The notes under the pieces: generated by a model | What the model was told of the DNA's origin: nothing | Database searches by the model: none | The model's input: the letters and a program-made list of their open reading frames with translations, nothing else | Part shown: positions 31,371-40,855 of the stretch, in pieces | How the letters are laid out: each line of letters opens with the position of its first letter | Position numbering within the stretch: position 1 is the stretch's first letter | Assembly (NCBI RefSeq): GCF_003797185.1 | Contig: NZ_RKMH01000014.1 | Coordinates: forward strand, 48,783 to 112,782 | Length of the DNA stretch: 64,000 nt | DNA from: Gordonia oryzae | GTDB lineage: Bacteria; Actinomycetota; Actinomycetes; Mycobacteriales; Mycobacteriaceae | Reading direction: 5' to 3' | Position numbers and translations under genes: made by a program

Positions 31371-31988
31371 GTAGGCAGCCGTAGCGACGACCCGAAGCGA
31401 CGGACCAGAGCACGCTTCCTCCTCCCGACCCTTACCGATCTCCAGGAGCTCGGCACACCCCGCGAGAACGCGATCACGATCCACGCCGAGACCTCCCCGG
31501 TCCGATCGTCATCGACGTCGCGACGCGCGCCAGGAGTTGCCGCTATCGCCGACGTCACTGCCGCGCAGGCCAACGGTATAACCGCCGCGCAGGCCAAGGA
31601 CTCCACGGCCGTGCAGGCCAAGGACTTCACGGCCTATGCCATCCGCGCGGTGCTGTCCGGTCGTGGTGACAAGGTCGTCGACCTCTCCGAGACCACGCTG
31701 TTGGGCCGACTGTTCAGCGCCGCCACACCCGACGACAAACCCGGCGCCGGCGACACGTGTCCGGCTGTGTCGGTGCGGGATCTTCGCCAGGCCCGAGTGC
31801 AGCAGTATGAGGTTGTCGTTACTCCGGGAGTCGGTGAAGTCCGGGTGTCCGGGGTGCCGCCGATGCCACAAGGTCCTGCGTTCGCGGCGCTTGCTCGGGC
31901 GCGAATGCCACCGCCCACCAGCGTGCTATCGACTCGACGATCGCGACCGTCGCTACTCGCGCACGTCGAACAAGTCGATTGTTCATGA
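31371..31988 (+). pseudogene. Orphan open frame without a usable start, probable gene remnant
   Basis: The frame is open for 618 bp with high GC at third positions, but no ATG or GTG occurs before 31611, where only a C-terminal half would remain. Residues read from the upstream part include R-F-L-L-P-T-L-T-D-L-Q-E-L; then comes the 8-residue repeat encoded at 31560-31631. I recognise no family. The remnant interpretation is inference from the missing start and the surrounding accessory genes. Confidence 0.4.
31560..31631 (+). repeat. Three tandem copies of a 24-bp unit
   Basis: Units begin at 31560, 31584 and 31608, each starting GCCGYGCAGGCCAA. In the open frame each encodes A-[AV]-Q-A-[NK]-x-x-T, so the period keeps the reading frame. 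Units two and three differ at two bases; the first diverges in its second half. Confidence 0.85.
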
Positions 31989-32179
31989 ATCGTGGCTCGC
32001 CCGGCGTTGGTGCTGACACAGCTACACCGTGTGCGAGGACAACGATGAGTGTGACACAAGTGGTGTGCGGTGCTGCCGAGACAATTCCGTCAGGTGCGAA
32101 GCGTCGAGGACACGGTGGCGATCACGAAAGAGATGTCTGCTTGGATACGTTCGCGAGATCCGATCAGCGATGAGGACCG

Positions 32180-32989
32180 TCAGCTGCGAGAGAACTCCGC
32201 CGCCCGAGCGACCTGCTCTGCGGTCAGCGCGACTCGGGTGTACTTCTCGAACTGCCCGGCCGCCTGGAGCGCGATCACCTCGGCTCCGGTGATGACCTGC
32301 TTTCTTGCCGCCCGGGCGGCAGTTATCAGCGGCGTCTCCGACGGGAAGGCAACCACGTCGAACACCGTTGCGGCAGCGGCAATCGTGGCATCGTCGAACG
32401 CCTGCGCGTCCGCATCGGCACCGGTCATTCCCAACGGTGTCACGTTCACGATGATGTCGGCGCCCGGTGTGGGAGCAGTGATGTGGCGGTACCCGTATTG
32501 GTCGGCGAGCGCTGAGCCAGCGGACTCGTTGCGCGCCGCAAGGGTGAGGTCGCCGAACCCGGCACTGCGGAACGCCCCGACGACGGCCCTCGCCATCCCA
32601 CCCGAGCCCTGCACCAGCACCGCTGCGTCCCGATCGAGCTCGTGGCTCCCGAGGAGCGCCGACACCGCCTCCACGTCGGTGTTCGAGGCGATCAGCCGAC
32701 CACTGTCGTTGACGATCGTGTTAACCGATTCGATCACCGACGCCGACTCCTCGATCTCGTCGACAAGCGGGATGACCGCCTCCTTGAACGGCATCGACAC
32801 CGAGCACCCGCGAATCCCCAGGGCTCGCACGCCACCGATCGCTCCGGCGATGTCGTCGGTCGTGAACGCCTTGTAGATGAAGTTCAGGCCGAGTTCGTCA
32901 TAGAGATAGTTGTGAAAGCGCGTCCCGATGTTCGACGGTCGGCCGGCCAGCGAGATACACAAGGTCATGTCCTTGTTGAGGATCGGCAT
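32180..32989 (-). CDS. Shikimate dehydrogenase-like oxidoreductase (AroE family)
   Basis: A 269-residue AroE-superfamily protein. The substrate domain carries CSVSMPFKEAV, whose Lys is the catalytic residue, and NTDVEA with the paired Asp. The Rossmann domain has VQGSGGMARAVVGAFR. The N-terminus MPILNKDMTLCISLAGRPSN matches a shikimate-dehydrogenase-like subgroup (inference from recall), so this is probably a paralogue rather than the core shikimate enzyme. With the start at 32989 it overlaps the nudix gene by 25 bp; the ATG at 32968 would give an ATGA overlap instead. Confidence 0.85.
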   Translation of the reverse strand: MPILNKDMTLCISLAGRPSNIGTRFHNYLYDELGLNFIYKAFTTDDIAGAIGGVRALGIRGCSVSMPFKEAVIPLVDEIEESASVIESVNTIVNDSGRLIASNTDVEAVSALLGSHELDRDAAVLVQGSGGMARAVVGAFRSAGFGDLTLAARNESAGSALADQYGYRHITAPTPGADIIVNVTPLGMTGADADAQAFDDATIAAAATVFDVVAFPSETPLITAARAARKQVITGAEVIALQAAGQFEKYTRVALTAEQVARAAEFSRS

Positions 32990-33450
32990 CGGTTCAGACT
33001 ATCGTCGCCGCCCGACGCACGATCCCGGCCGCGCAGGGCAGGGATCACGTGCTCGACGAGCAGAGGCGCCAACGGGACCGACGTGTTCGCGGTGTGTGTA
33101 CTCCCCGCGTCGTCGAGAGGCAGCCATCGCAGTTCGGCGATCTCGGCCGCCGCAGTGGCGTGGCGAACGACGCGACGGTACTCGAAGACGGTGGCGCGCA
33201 CTGCGAATCCGGCTTCGTTCGCCGCGGCAGCAGTGAAGGTCCCAAGCTCGGTCAGATCTTCGCCGGGCAACTGCACACCGATTTCCTCAACGCACTCACG
33301 AATCGCGGTCGTGCGCGGATCCTCTCCGGGCTCGGGTTTGCCGCCGGGCAACATGAACCGGGAGCTGCCGACCTTGCGCACGACCAGCAGAGCACCCGAT
33401 TCGTCGCGCAGTACAACCGCACTGACGGTGATCACCCGATCATCGGTCAC
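32965..33450 (-). CDS. NUDIX hydrolase
   Basis: A 161-residue nudix protein starting with GTG at 33450, 7 bp after the tex stop. The nudix box is complete: G-G-K-P-E-P-G-E-D then R-E-C-V-E-E-I-G. It is of the short, MutT-like type, with no clue to its substrate. It lies between tex and the aroE-like gene and overlaps the latter, so all three are probably cotranscribed. Confidence 0.85.
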   Translation of the reverse strand: MTDDRVITVSAVVLRDESGALLVVRKVGSSRFMLPGGKPEPGEDPRTTAIRECVEEIGVQLPGEDLTELGTFTAAAANEAGFAVRATVFEYRRVVRHATAAAEIAELRWLPLDDAGSTHTANTSVPLAPLLVEHVIPALRGRDRASGGDDSLNRCRSSTRT

Positions 33451-33457
33451 CAGATTC

Positions 33458-35899
33458 TCAGCGTCCGAAGCCCGCGTCCCGCAAGGCCTGCGCCATCGAG
33501 CCATTGGGAGCCGCCTCGCGTCGCCGCGAGTTGCCGGTGCGCCGGCCGTCGTCTTGCGGTCTGCCCTCGCGGCGGTCGTTCTTGGTGCCGGACTGAGCAT
33601 GTCGAGATTGCGATTTGACTCCCCCGATCTTGGCTCCGTCCTTCGCCGCGCCGCGTCGGGCACCACCACCGGAGACTTCGTCCTGCAGGCGAAGCGTGAG
33701 CCCGATCCGTTGCCGTTCGACATCGACCTCAAGAACCTTGACCCGGACAACCTGCCCCGAACGCACGACCTCGTGGGGATCGGACACGAAACGATCCGAC
33801 ATCGCCGAAACGTGCACGAGCCCGTCCTGATGGACGCCGACATCGACAAACGCGCCGAATGCGGCGACGTTGGTGACGACCCCTTCGAGCACCATGCCCG
33901 GCGAGAGGTCGGAGATTTTCTCGATGCCGTCGGCGAAGGTGGCGGTGGTAAAGGCCGGACGCGGGTCACGTCCAGGCTTTTCCAACTCGGCGAGGATGTC
34001 GGTCACCGTCGGCACACCGAAACGCTCGTCGGCGAATTCGGCCGGGCGCAGGGACCGCAGGGTGCGTTCGTTACCGATCAATTCGGCGAGGCCGATGCCC
34101 GAACGATCCAGAATTCGACGCACCACCGGGTAGGTCTCCGGGTGCACCCCCGAACCGTCGAGCGGGTCGTCGCCATCGCGGATGCGCAGGAAGCCCGCGC
34201 ATTGCTCGAATGCCTTGGGCCCGAGTCTCGGAACATCGAGCAGCGCACTGCGATTGCGGAACGCACCGACCGAATCACGGTGGGTGACGATCGCCTCGGC
34301 AAGCGTCTGCGTCACTCCGGACACCTTGGCGAGCAGCGGGACCGAAGCGGTGTTGAGGTCCACGCCGACCGCGTTGACGGCATCCTCGACCACCGCGTCC
34401 AGACTCCGCGCCAGCGTGCCGGGGGTGACGTCGTGCTGATACTGGCCGACACCGATCGATTTCGGCTCGATCTTGACCAGTTCGGCCAACGGATCCTGCA
34501 GTCGTCGGGCGATCGAGACCGCGCCGCGCAACGACACGTCGAGGGCCGGGAGTTCGCGTGAGGCGTACTCCGAGGCCGAGTACACCGATGCGCCGGCTTC
34601 GCTGACCATCGCCTTGGTTGGCGCCGCAGCACCGGCTGATTTGATGTCGGCGATGAGTTCGTCTGCCAGTGCATCGGTTTCGCGGGACGCGGTACCGTTG
34701 CCGATCGCGATCAACTCCACCTGATGACGTGCGATGAGCGCACCGAGCGTCGCCTTGGCCTGATCCCACTGCTTCTGCGGCTGATGCGGATAGATCGCAC
34801 ACGTGTCGAGCACCTTGCCGGTGGCGTCGACCACCGCGACCTTCACCCCGGTCCGGAATCCCGGGTCGAGGCCGAGGGTGGTGCGCGCACCGGCCGGTGC
34901 GGCCAGCAGCAGGTCCTTCAGGTTGGTCGCGAACACCGCGACGGCGTCCTGCTCGGCGCGCTGACGCAGTCGGACGCGGGCGTCCACGGCCGCCGATACC
35001 ATCAGTTTGGTCCGCCATGCCCAGCGCACGGTCTGCGACAACCACGGGGTTGCCGGGCCCGGATGCGACCGGTCGACACCGAGCGTAGCCGCGACCATCG
35101 ACTCGTACTCGTCGTCCTCGCCGGCATCGAAATCGAGCGAGAGTACGTCCTCCTTCTCACCCCGCAGCACGGCGAGCACCCGATGCGAGGGCATCTTCTC
35201 CAACGGCTCGGAGAACTCGAAATAGTCGCGGAACTTTTGTCCGGCAGGAGTTTTCGCAACCACCTCGGAGCGCGGCGCGGTCCGCAGCGCGCCCTGCGAC
35301 CACAGCTTCTCGCGGATGGCGCCCACCAGTTCGGCGTCCTCTGCGGCCCGTTCGATGAGAATGTGGCGTGCGCCTTCCAGGGCTGCCGCGGCGTCGGCGA
35401 CTCCCGCGGAATCCCCGTCCGCCGGGCCGACGAATCCGGCCGCCACGTCCTCCGGGACGAGGGTGGGATCATCGAGCAGTCGCAGGGCCAGCGGCTCGAG
35501 GCCGGCCTCTCGGGCGATCTGGGCCTTAGTGCGGCGCTTGGGCTTGTAAGGCAGGTAGATGTCCTCGACGCGCGACTTGGTATCGGCGGCGACGAGCGCG
35601 GCTTTCAGTTCGTTGGTCAGCTTGCCCTGCTCGGAGATGGAGGCCAGCACGGCAGCCCGGCGCTCGTCGAGTTCCCGCACGTATCGCAGCCGTTCGTCGA
35701 GTTGACGCAGTTGCGCATCGTCGAGGCTGCCGGTCACCTCCTTGCGGTATCGCGCGATGAACGGGACCGTCGAGCCCTCGTCGAGCAGCGCAACCGCTGC
35801 GGCGACCTGGTGCTCTCCGACGGCCAGTTCTTCGGCCAGACGTGCGTTGACGGTCTTGACTCCGGGTATTGCCGGTGCGCTCGAACTCACCCGGTGCAC
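33458..35899 (-). CDS. tex: RNA-binding transcription accessory protein Tex
   Basis: An 813-residue Tex protein. Domains in order: N-terminal helical region (VPFIARYRKEVTGSLDD), YqgF/RNase-H-like domain (GLDPGFRTGVKVAVVD at about residues 342-357), helix-hairpin-helix motifs (DLNTASVPLLAKVSGV) and a C-terminal S1 RNA-binding domain (PGMVLEGVVTNVAAFGAFVDVGVHQDGLVH), followed by a basic tail. It starts with GTG at 35899; a second GTG at 35890 has a better-placed AGGG site. The family affects gene expression and stress survival. Confidence 0.95.
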   Translation of the reverse strand: MHRVSSSAPAIPGVKTVNARLAEELAVGEHQVAAAVALLDEGSTVPFIARYRKEVTGSLDDAQLRQLDERLRYVRELDERRAAVLASISEQGKLTNELKAALVAADTKSRVEDIYLPYKPKRRTKAQIAREAGLEPLALRLLDDPTLVPEDVAAGFVGPADGDSAGVADAAAALEGARHILIERAAEDAELVGAIREKLWSQGALRTAPRSEVVAKTPAGQKFRDYFEFSEPLEKMPSHRVLAVLRGEKEDVLSLDFDAGEDDEYESMVAATLGVDRSHPGPATPWLSQTVRWAWRTKLMVSAAVDARVRLRQRAEQDAVAVFATNLKDLLLAAPAGARTTLGLDPGFRTGVKVAVVDATGKVLDTCAIYPHQPQKQWDQAKATLGALIARHQVELIAIGNGTASRETDALADELIADIKSAGAAAPTKAMVSEAGASVYSASEYASRELPALDVSLRGAVSIARRLQDPLAELVKIEPKSIGVGQYQHDVTPGTLARSLDAVVEDAVNAVGVDLNTASVPLLAKVSGVTQTLAEAIVTHRDSVGAFRNRSALLDVPRLGPKAFEQCAGFLRIRDGDDPLDGSGVHPETYPVVRRILDRSGIGLAELIGNERTLRSLRPAEFADERFGVPTVTDILAELEKPGRDPRPAFTTATFADGIEKISDLSPGMVLEGVVTNVAAFGAFVDVGVHQDGLVHVSAMSDRFVSDPHEVVRSGQVVRVKVLEVDVERQRIGLTLRLQDEVSGGGARRGAAKDGAKIGGVKSQSRHAQSGTKNDRREGRPQDDGRRTGNSRRREAAPNGSMAQALRDAGFGR

Positions 35900-35982
35900 C
35901 CTACCGAAGAGGTCCGACGGCCAGTCGGGTCAGGCACATGCGTGTCGGGTCACCGGGTCGTGGGTCGGTCGTCACCGACCGC

Positions 35983-36978
35983 TTAGGTCGCCTTGATCGC
36001 CCCGCGAAACTCCTCGGAGCGGTAGAACGGTTCGAATTGTCGGCGTATCACCGGCTCGAGCATGCCGCGCTCGTCGAGCCGCGACATCACCGCCGGACCA
36101 AAGCGCAGCCCCTCCTCGATCAGATCCGCTCGACCGATACCGAGGTCGGCCAGCAGGTCGACCAGCGTCGCCGCACCGTACTTGTCGAAGACGTGGTCGA
36201 TGCCCTCGTCGAGAAGCGCGCGGAAATAGTCGGTGTCGCGGAAGGACTTCCAGAATTCAAAGAGTACGACGACGAGGTCGTCTATGTCCTCGGCGGTCAC
36301 CAGTTCGCGCCACCAGCCGACCGAGTCGCCCGAGCGCAACCGCCACAGTTCGCGCGCCGCGTCGAGCAGGATGGCGTCGCCGTCATCCTTGGCCGCGGCC
36401 AGCATGTGGCTCACGCCCCGACGGGTCACCATCGTCAGCGCCGAGGCCACTACCGGCACGAGCGGACTTGCGAGCCGGGTGACCCCGCGGACGACGGAGG
36501 CGGCCACGCCCTGGGAGCCGGCCATCGCGCGCCTGTCGGCGACTGCGTCGTCGAAGGCGTGCGACACCACGTCGACGCAGGCATCGACCGCGGCCGGGCT
36601 GGTGGCTATCTCCGCGGCGATCCGGCGAGCGATGCCGGTCTCGGCGATCGCGGTGAACAATTCGTCGGCATGCCGCGCGTCGAGCACCTCGGTCATTGTG
36701 GTCTCGTCGTTGACGCGATGGCGGTACAGGCGAGCAGCGATCTCACCGACCAACTCCGGGATCGAGCCCTCCACGGGCATCTGCACGGTGTACTTGTGGG
36801 CGGTCAGCTTGATCAGGTCAGGGGTGATGACGTCGTCGAGGGTCAACCGGGACACGTCGCCGAGAAAGGCATCGACCTGCTCTAGCACGAGTTGACCGTA
36901 CGAGTGAGGGTCGCGCAGTTCGCGCATGGTGAAAGTGATCTGAGCCTCGAGCAGGCGCGCGGCGAGATCGTCGGTCAT
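35983..36978 (-). CDS. Uncharacterised 331-residue conserved-looking protein
   Basis: I do not recognise the family. The protein is acidic and predicted mostly helical. It has a weakly hydrophobic stretch near residues 163-185 (GVTRLASPLVPVVASALTMV) that may be one membrane segment or a buried helix. Coding bias is strong and the start has a plausible context. It stands alone, 83 bp before tex, in the same orientation. Confidence 0.75.
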   Translation of the reverse strand: MTDDLAARLLEAQITFTMRELRDPHSYGQLVLEQVDAFLGDVSRLTLDDVITPDLIKLTAHKYTVQMPVEGSIPELVGEIAARLYRHRVNDETTMTEVLDARHADELFTAIAETGIARRIAAEIATSPAAVDACVDVVSHAFDDAVADRRAMAGSQGVAASVVRGVTRLASPLVPVVASALTMVTRRGVSHMLAAAKDDGDAILLDAARELWRLRSGDSVGWWRELVTAEDIDDLVVVLFEFWKSFRDTDYFRALLDEGIDHVFDKYGAATLVDLLADLGIGRADLIEEGLRFGPAVMSRLDERGMLEPVIRRQFEPFYRSEEFRGAIKAT

Positions 36979-37421
36979 CTCACCAGGGTGTCACACCGGT
37001 CATCGCCGTGACCGTGCAACGCATGCGCCAACAGCCCTGCCCCCCGATGTCGGCGCGGTCGTGGTGTGCGCCATCTGTCGGTGTCGTCATTCACGGTCAG
37101 CGACAGATTCCTTGAAACAGTGACTGCAGCCTCTGGGCAATTGCCACCTGCGCGAGCTCGCCGGTGGCGCTGAAGGTCTCCGGCGCCGATCTCCACGGTG
37201 TGGCGCGGGTCGATCAGGAATAGGCAGACGATCGCCGACGAACCGACCTGGGCGATGCCGTTCGACGGCCCAGCCGACCGCGACGACATGTGCATCCCGC
37301 CGGAGCAACCATGTGAGGTCCGGGTCGAGGCCTGCGTGAACGGTCGGAACATGGGAATTGATGCCACCGCTGGTGCAGAAAGCCTGACGGTTGTCGCGAC
37401 GTCGCCGCGCATCGTCCGACC
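36979..37421. other. Region without a convincing gene
   Basis: Several frames are open but none has consistent codon bias or a recognised domain. A leftward frame starting at 37463 begins M-S-E-A-Y-L-V-G-G-T-R-S, reminiscent of a thiolase N-terminus, but the likeness ends after a dozen residues. Treated as decayed or non-coding. Confidence 0.4.
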
Positions 37422-37850
37422 GTGCTCCGAGCGCGTCCCGCCTACGAGGTAGGCCTCGCTCATGACGTCCTACCCCACGCGGTGATCGCCGCCGAGGTCA
37501 TCGGGGCCGACCCGGTCCTCACCGTCAGCGGCCCCGACGACGAGCCCGGGCTCGCGCAGACCATCACCGATGACCTGCTCTGGCACCGGAACAACCCTGC
37601 GGACAGATACATTCGGCGCGAGGGAGCACGGCATTTCCTACACGACCCGGGGATCTATCCGTCGACCGTGCTGAGGACCCGTGTGATCGACCCCGGGCGG
37701 ACGCCGACCGACGAGGCAGCGGCGCGCCTGTCCTTGACCGAGAAGCTGGTGGGCGTGCTCGTCGGCACACGGTGTGGGTCTCACACCGTGAGTCACCTCA
37801 CCCCGGTGTCCATCCCAACGCCGGCCCGAGGCGCTGTGCCATATCGGTGA
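37422..37850 (+). CDS. Hypothetical protein, possibly a truncated gene
   Basis: A 142-residue frame with good GC3 bias over most of its length, notably ITDDLLWHRNNPADRYIRRE and LSLTEKLVGVLVGT. No family recognised, no signal or membrane segment. Its last ~50 bp overlap the 3' end of the convergent LLM gene, and no ribosome-binding site precedes it, so it may be the tail of a lost larger gene. Confidence 0.4.
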   Translation: MLRARPAYEVGLAHDVLPHAVIAAEVIGADPVLTVSGPDDEPGLAQTITDDLLWHRNNPADRYIRREGARHFLHDPGIYPSTVLRTRVIDPGRTPTDEAAARLSLTEKLVGVLVGTRCGSHTVSHLTPVSIPTPARGAVPYR

Positions 37851-38817
37851 TGATCTGCCGGTAGTCGTCGTCGGCGAAGCTGAACGGCAGAGCGAACGCC
37901 ACCTCGTCAGCACGCCTAAAACCCTTGTGCTGGTAAAGAATCTCGGCGAGTTCCTCCGAGGGGCCGACGAGGTCCGGGGAGAAGAGCATGCCGCGCGGCC
38001 CCTGCGGGGTGAGGGTGCGGGGCAGGCGGACCTCGGCGTAAGCCCGATACCGGGCGATCTGTTCGGGACTCGCTGTGTCGGTGGGTATGACGACGAGTCC
38101 CTGTGACACGCGCGCCGACGCCGGGTCTCGATGATGGGCCAGGTAGGCATCAATGTGTTCGGCCTGAATGGTCGCGAAATCGCGCGCGGCGGTACCCTCG
38201 GTGGTGACCACCGACGAGGTCAGATAGTTCAGTCCCTGCTCCCCCGCCCAGATCGCCGACTCGCGTCCACCGCCATACCACACCCGGTCGGCCAGCCCCG
38301 GCGCGTGTGGTTGCACCCGCCGTGAGAACGATTCGATGCCGACGACGCCCTCGAAGTCACTCACGGGATCGCCACGCAGACAGGACAGCAGGCGGACGAC
38401 CCGATCCTTGGAGAAGTTCTCGAGGTCGTGGGTTTCCGGGTACAGCGCAGCCTTGACGTCGTCGAAGCGCATCGGAGTACCTACGGAAACACCGGGATTG
38501 ACCCGTCCTCCGGACAACACATCGACGGTCGCGAGGTCTTCGGCCAGTCGCAGCGGATTCTCCCAGCCGAGCGGGATCACCGCGGTGCCGAGCTGAATTC
38601 GACTGGTACGCATGGCTGCCGCGGCCATCATCGCGACCGGCGAGGAGATCCCGTACTGCAGGTGCCGGTTACGCAACCACACGGTGTCGAAGCCGAGGTC
38701 CTCGGCGCGCTCGATGATGTCGAGGGTGGCGCGGTGCCCGGCCGTCGGATCGGCCTCGTCGAACGACCCAATCGTGAGAAAGCCCAGCGAGCGCAGGGGT
38801 CGATCCATCGTCGGCAT
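37798..38817 (-). CDS. LLM-class flavin-dependent oxidoreductase
   Basis: A 339-residue luciferase-like TIM-barrel protein. Typical segments are IIERAEDLGFDTVWLRNRH, RTSRIQLGTAVIPLGWENPLRLAEDLATVDVLSGGRVNPGVSVG and VWYGGGRESAIWAGEQGL. It uses FMN or F420; which one cannot be read from the sequence. The start at 38817 has a second ATG 9 bp later. Substrate unknown. The next gene on the same strand, a COG0523 GTPase, ends 316 bp upstream. Confidence 0.88.
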   Translation of the reverse strand: MPTMDRPLRSLGFLTIGSFDEADPTAGHRATLDIIERAEDLGFDTVWLRNRHLQYGISSPVAMMAAAAMRTSRIQLGTAVIPLGWENPLRLAEDLATVDVLSGGRVNPGVSVGTPMRFDDVKAALYPETHDLENFSKDRVVRLLSCLRGDPVSDFEGVVGIESFSRRVQPHAPGLADRVWYGGGRESAIWAGEQGLNYLTSSVVTTEGTAARDFATIQAEHIDAYLAHHRDPASARVSQGLVVIPTDTASPEQIARYRAYAEVRLPRTLTPQGPRGMLFSPDLVGPSEELAEILYQHKGFRRADEVAFALPFSFADDDYRQIITDMAQRLGPALGWTPG

Positions 38818-38911
38818 AGCTCTCAGTATGCCGCACTCCGGCGTGTGAGCACGGCCCGAGAGCTTCGGCCCCGTGAGAGTGTGAAATGGTGACAGTTCCC
38901 TCGATACACGA

Positions 38912-38989
38912 CTGCTCGTGGCGGGTCCGGACTCCGGCTACATGACCGACCAGGCGGCGCTCGTCGACGGCGGGATGATCGTCGTCTGA
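38912..38989 (+). pseudogene. C-terminal fragment of a short-chain dehydrogenase gene
   Basis: A 25-codon frame ending at TGA (38987-38989) encodes S-G-Y-M-T-D-Q-A-A-L-V-D-G-G-M-I-V, the conserved end of classical SDR enzymes (S-x-Y-x-T-G-Q-x-L-x-V-D-G-G). No SDR sequence is visible upstream, so only the tail remains. It sits in the otherwise empty 38818-39133 gap between two leftward genes. Confidence 0.7.
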
Positions 38990-39133
38990 CAGTGGTGTCC
39001 CCCGCCGCTGAGTCCTGTGGCTGATCTCGACGGGGGGTGCGATCGGCTCGACCGTAGTTCCGCAACATCACGATGGTGTCGATCGGCTGAGGCGGCATCC
39101 GTGACATAGTGCGTACCGTGACGCCGTCGGCCG

Positions 39134-40291
39134 TCAGTGGTGGTGTTGCGCGGGAATGTTCCAGCGCGGCAGCGGATCCGGGTAGCCGACCCACGCCTCG
39201 GGTCCGGCGCGCATCTCGCGGTCGGTCAATAATGCCGATTGCAGGAGGCGCACGGGTTGGCGCTTGTCGAGATGAATCCCGATGAAGACCAGCTCCTGAC
39301 CCGGCCCGGCAAGCGGGTCGTGTTCGGGCGGCGTCCAGTACTGTGCGGGTTCGATAATGAGGTTCGGGCCCGCCTGCGACCAGACCGCAAGAATGTCGGG
39401 TCGGCTCGCGATCCAGCAGAATCCCTTGCTGCGCAACACTCCTCGGAGTTCGTCGAGAGCTTCGGCGAGGCGCGCCGGATGAAACGGCCGCTCGGCGCGG
39501 AACGCCACCGAACCGATTCCGTACTCCTCGGTCTCGGGCACGTGGCCGCCGAGGAGTTCGTCGTCCCAGCCGGCCACCGACGCTGCGGCCTCGTGGTCGA
39601 ACAGACCCGTGCCGATCACCCGGTCCAGTGCCACCTCGCCGTGGGTGGTGACGATGACCTGGGCGCGCGGATTGAGTCGGCGCACCGTCGCCTCGACGCG
39701 GCCGAGCTGATCGGCACCAACCAGGTCGGTCTTGTTGAGGATCACCACGTCGGCGAATTCGACCTGGTCGACGAGGAGATCGGCGATCGTGCGTTCGTCC
39801 CCGTCGCCCGCTTGCAGGTCGCGGTCGTCGAGGCGTTCACCACGCGCAAGTTCGGTGAGGAAGGTCGAGCAGTCGACGACGGTCACCATCGTGTCGAGGA
39901 CGGCCTGGTCGGCCAATGAGGAGCCGTCCTCGAAAACCCAGTCGAAGGTTGCCGCAACGGGCATGGGCTCGGAGATGCCGGTCGATTCGATGACGAGATG
40001 ATCGAATCGACCCGCCCGGGCGAGATCACCGACCGCATCGATGAGGTCTTCGCGCAGGGTACAGCAGATACACCCGTTGGTGAGTTCGACCATGCGCTCC
40101 TCGGTGCGATCAAAACCGCCGAGGTCGATGAGCGAGGCGTCGATGTTGATCTCGCTCATGTCGTTGACGATGACGGCGATGCGCCTGCCCTCGCGGTTGG
40201 CGAGCAAGGTATTGAGCAGGGTGGTCTTACCGGAACCGAGGAAGCCGGACAGGACCGTGACGGGAAGCTGGGGTGTAACAGAGGTGGACAC
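39134..40291 (-). CDS. COG0523 zinc-responsive GTPase (CobW/ZigA family)
   Basis: A 385-residue P-loop GTPase and metallochaperone. Walker A is GFLGSGKTT (residues 16-24), the metal motif NGCICC lies near residue 75, and VILNKTDLV is the base-recognition motif. The C-terminal CobW domain has [18 protein letters not shown] and a terminal A-Q-H-H-H. A Zur-box-like palindrome lies directly before the GTG start, so it is probably induced under zinc limitation. Confidence 0.92.
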   Translation of the reverse strand: MSTSVTPQLPVTVLSGFLGSGKTTLLNTLLANREGRRIAVIVNDMSEINIDASLIDLGGFDRTEERMVELTNGCICCTLREDLIDAVGDLARAGRFDHLVIESTGISEPMPVAATFDWVFEDGSSLADQAVLDTMVTVVDCSTFLTELARGERLDDRDLQAGDGDERTIADLLVDQVEFADVVILNKTDLVGADQLGRVEATVRRLNPRAQVIVTTHGEVALDRVIGTGLFDHEAAASVAGWDDELLGGHVPETEEYGIGSVAFRAERPFHPARLAEALDELRGVLRSKGFCWIASRPDILAVWSQAGPNLIIEPAQYWTPPEHDPLAGPGQELVFIGIHLDKRQPVRLLQSALLTDREMRAGPEAWVGYPDPLPRWNIPAQHHH

Positions 40292-40295
40292 CCAC

Positions 40296-40316
40296 TAATG
40301 ATAATTGTTTCCAATA
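40296..40316 (-). promoter_or_regulatory. Zur-box-like operator of the COG0523 gene
   Basis: Read leftward, TTGGAAACAATTATCATTA closely resembles actinobacterial Zur boxes (TTGAAAATGATTTTCATTA type). It is framed by CCACTA (40292-40297) and TAGTGG (40315-40320). It ends only a few bases before the GTG start at 40291, so the transcript is probably leaderless or the true start lies further in. The association with a COG0523 gene supports the call. Confidence 0.7.
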
Positions 40317-40335
40317 GTGGATGCCCACGGGGGTG

Positions 40336-40758
40336 TCACTCCAGAACGAACACCGGGATCAGTCGGTCGGTATTGGTCTGGTACTCGGCATAGGGCGGAA
40401 ATGCGGCCACGGCCAGATTCCACCAGTGCTCCCGCTCGTCCCCACTGACCTCGCGTGCGGTGAACTCGGCGGCCTTCTCGCCGTCCTGCACCCTCACCCG
40501 TGGGTGCGCCTTGACGTTGTGATACCAAGCGGGATGCTCGGGCGCCCCGCCCTTGGAGGCGACCATTGCGTACCGGCCGTTCTCCTCCACGCGCATCAGC
40601 GGCACATAGCGCTTCTTACCCGACTTCGCTCCGGTGGTGGTGAACAGCACGACCGGCCGGCCGGCCACCTGGACCCCGTCGGTCGTTCCCTGCTCCAGGA
40701 TCGTCGCGGTCTGCCCGCGCACCCAATCGGTCGGACTCAGTTCTGGTTCATCGCTCAT
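40336..40758 (-). CDS. DDN-like deazaflavin (F420)-dependent nitroreductase
   Basis: A 140-residue split beta-barrel protein of the family that includes Ddn. The F420-binding core is visible: PVVLFTTTGAKSGKKRYVPLMRVEENGRYAMVASKGGAPEHPAWYHNV in pieces, and the end reads YAEYQTNTDRLIPVFVLE. Members reduce quinones or nitro compounds with F420H2. Its stop lies 44 bp before the COG0523 start. Confidence 0.9.
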   Translation of the reverse strand: MSDEPELSPTDWVRGQTATILEQGTTDGVQVAGRPVVLFTTTGAKSGKKRYVPLMRVEENGRYAMVASKGGAPEHPAWYHNVKAHPRVRVQDGEKAAEFTAREVSGDEREHWWNLAVAAFPPYAEYQTNTDRLIPVFVLE

Positions 40759-40855
40759 GAACCGGCCAACGCACCGGACCCGCCGGGTATTTCCACCCGC
40801 GCATCACCGGCGACCGGTCGTTGACGGATCGGCCGGTGTCCGTCCATCGACAGTG

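Noticed and set aside
32070..32200. Rightward frame beginning before aroE with R-S-V-E-D-T-V-A-I-T-K
   Set aside because: Continues only as the antisense of the aroE-like gene; no recognised family and no ribosome-binding site.
32642..34561. Long rightward frame across aroE-like, nudix and tex
   Set aside because: It crosses three genes with clear motifs on the other strand; composition is typical of a mirror frame.
36975..37463. Leftward 162-codon frame beginning like a thiolase
   Set aside because: Similarity limited to about 12 residues; codon bias is poor afterwards.
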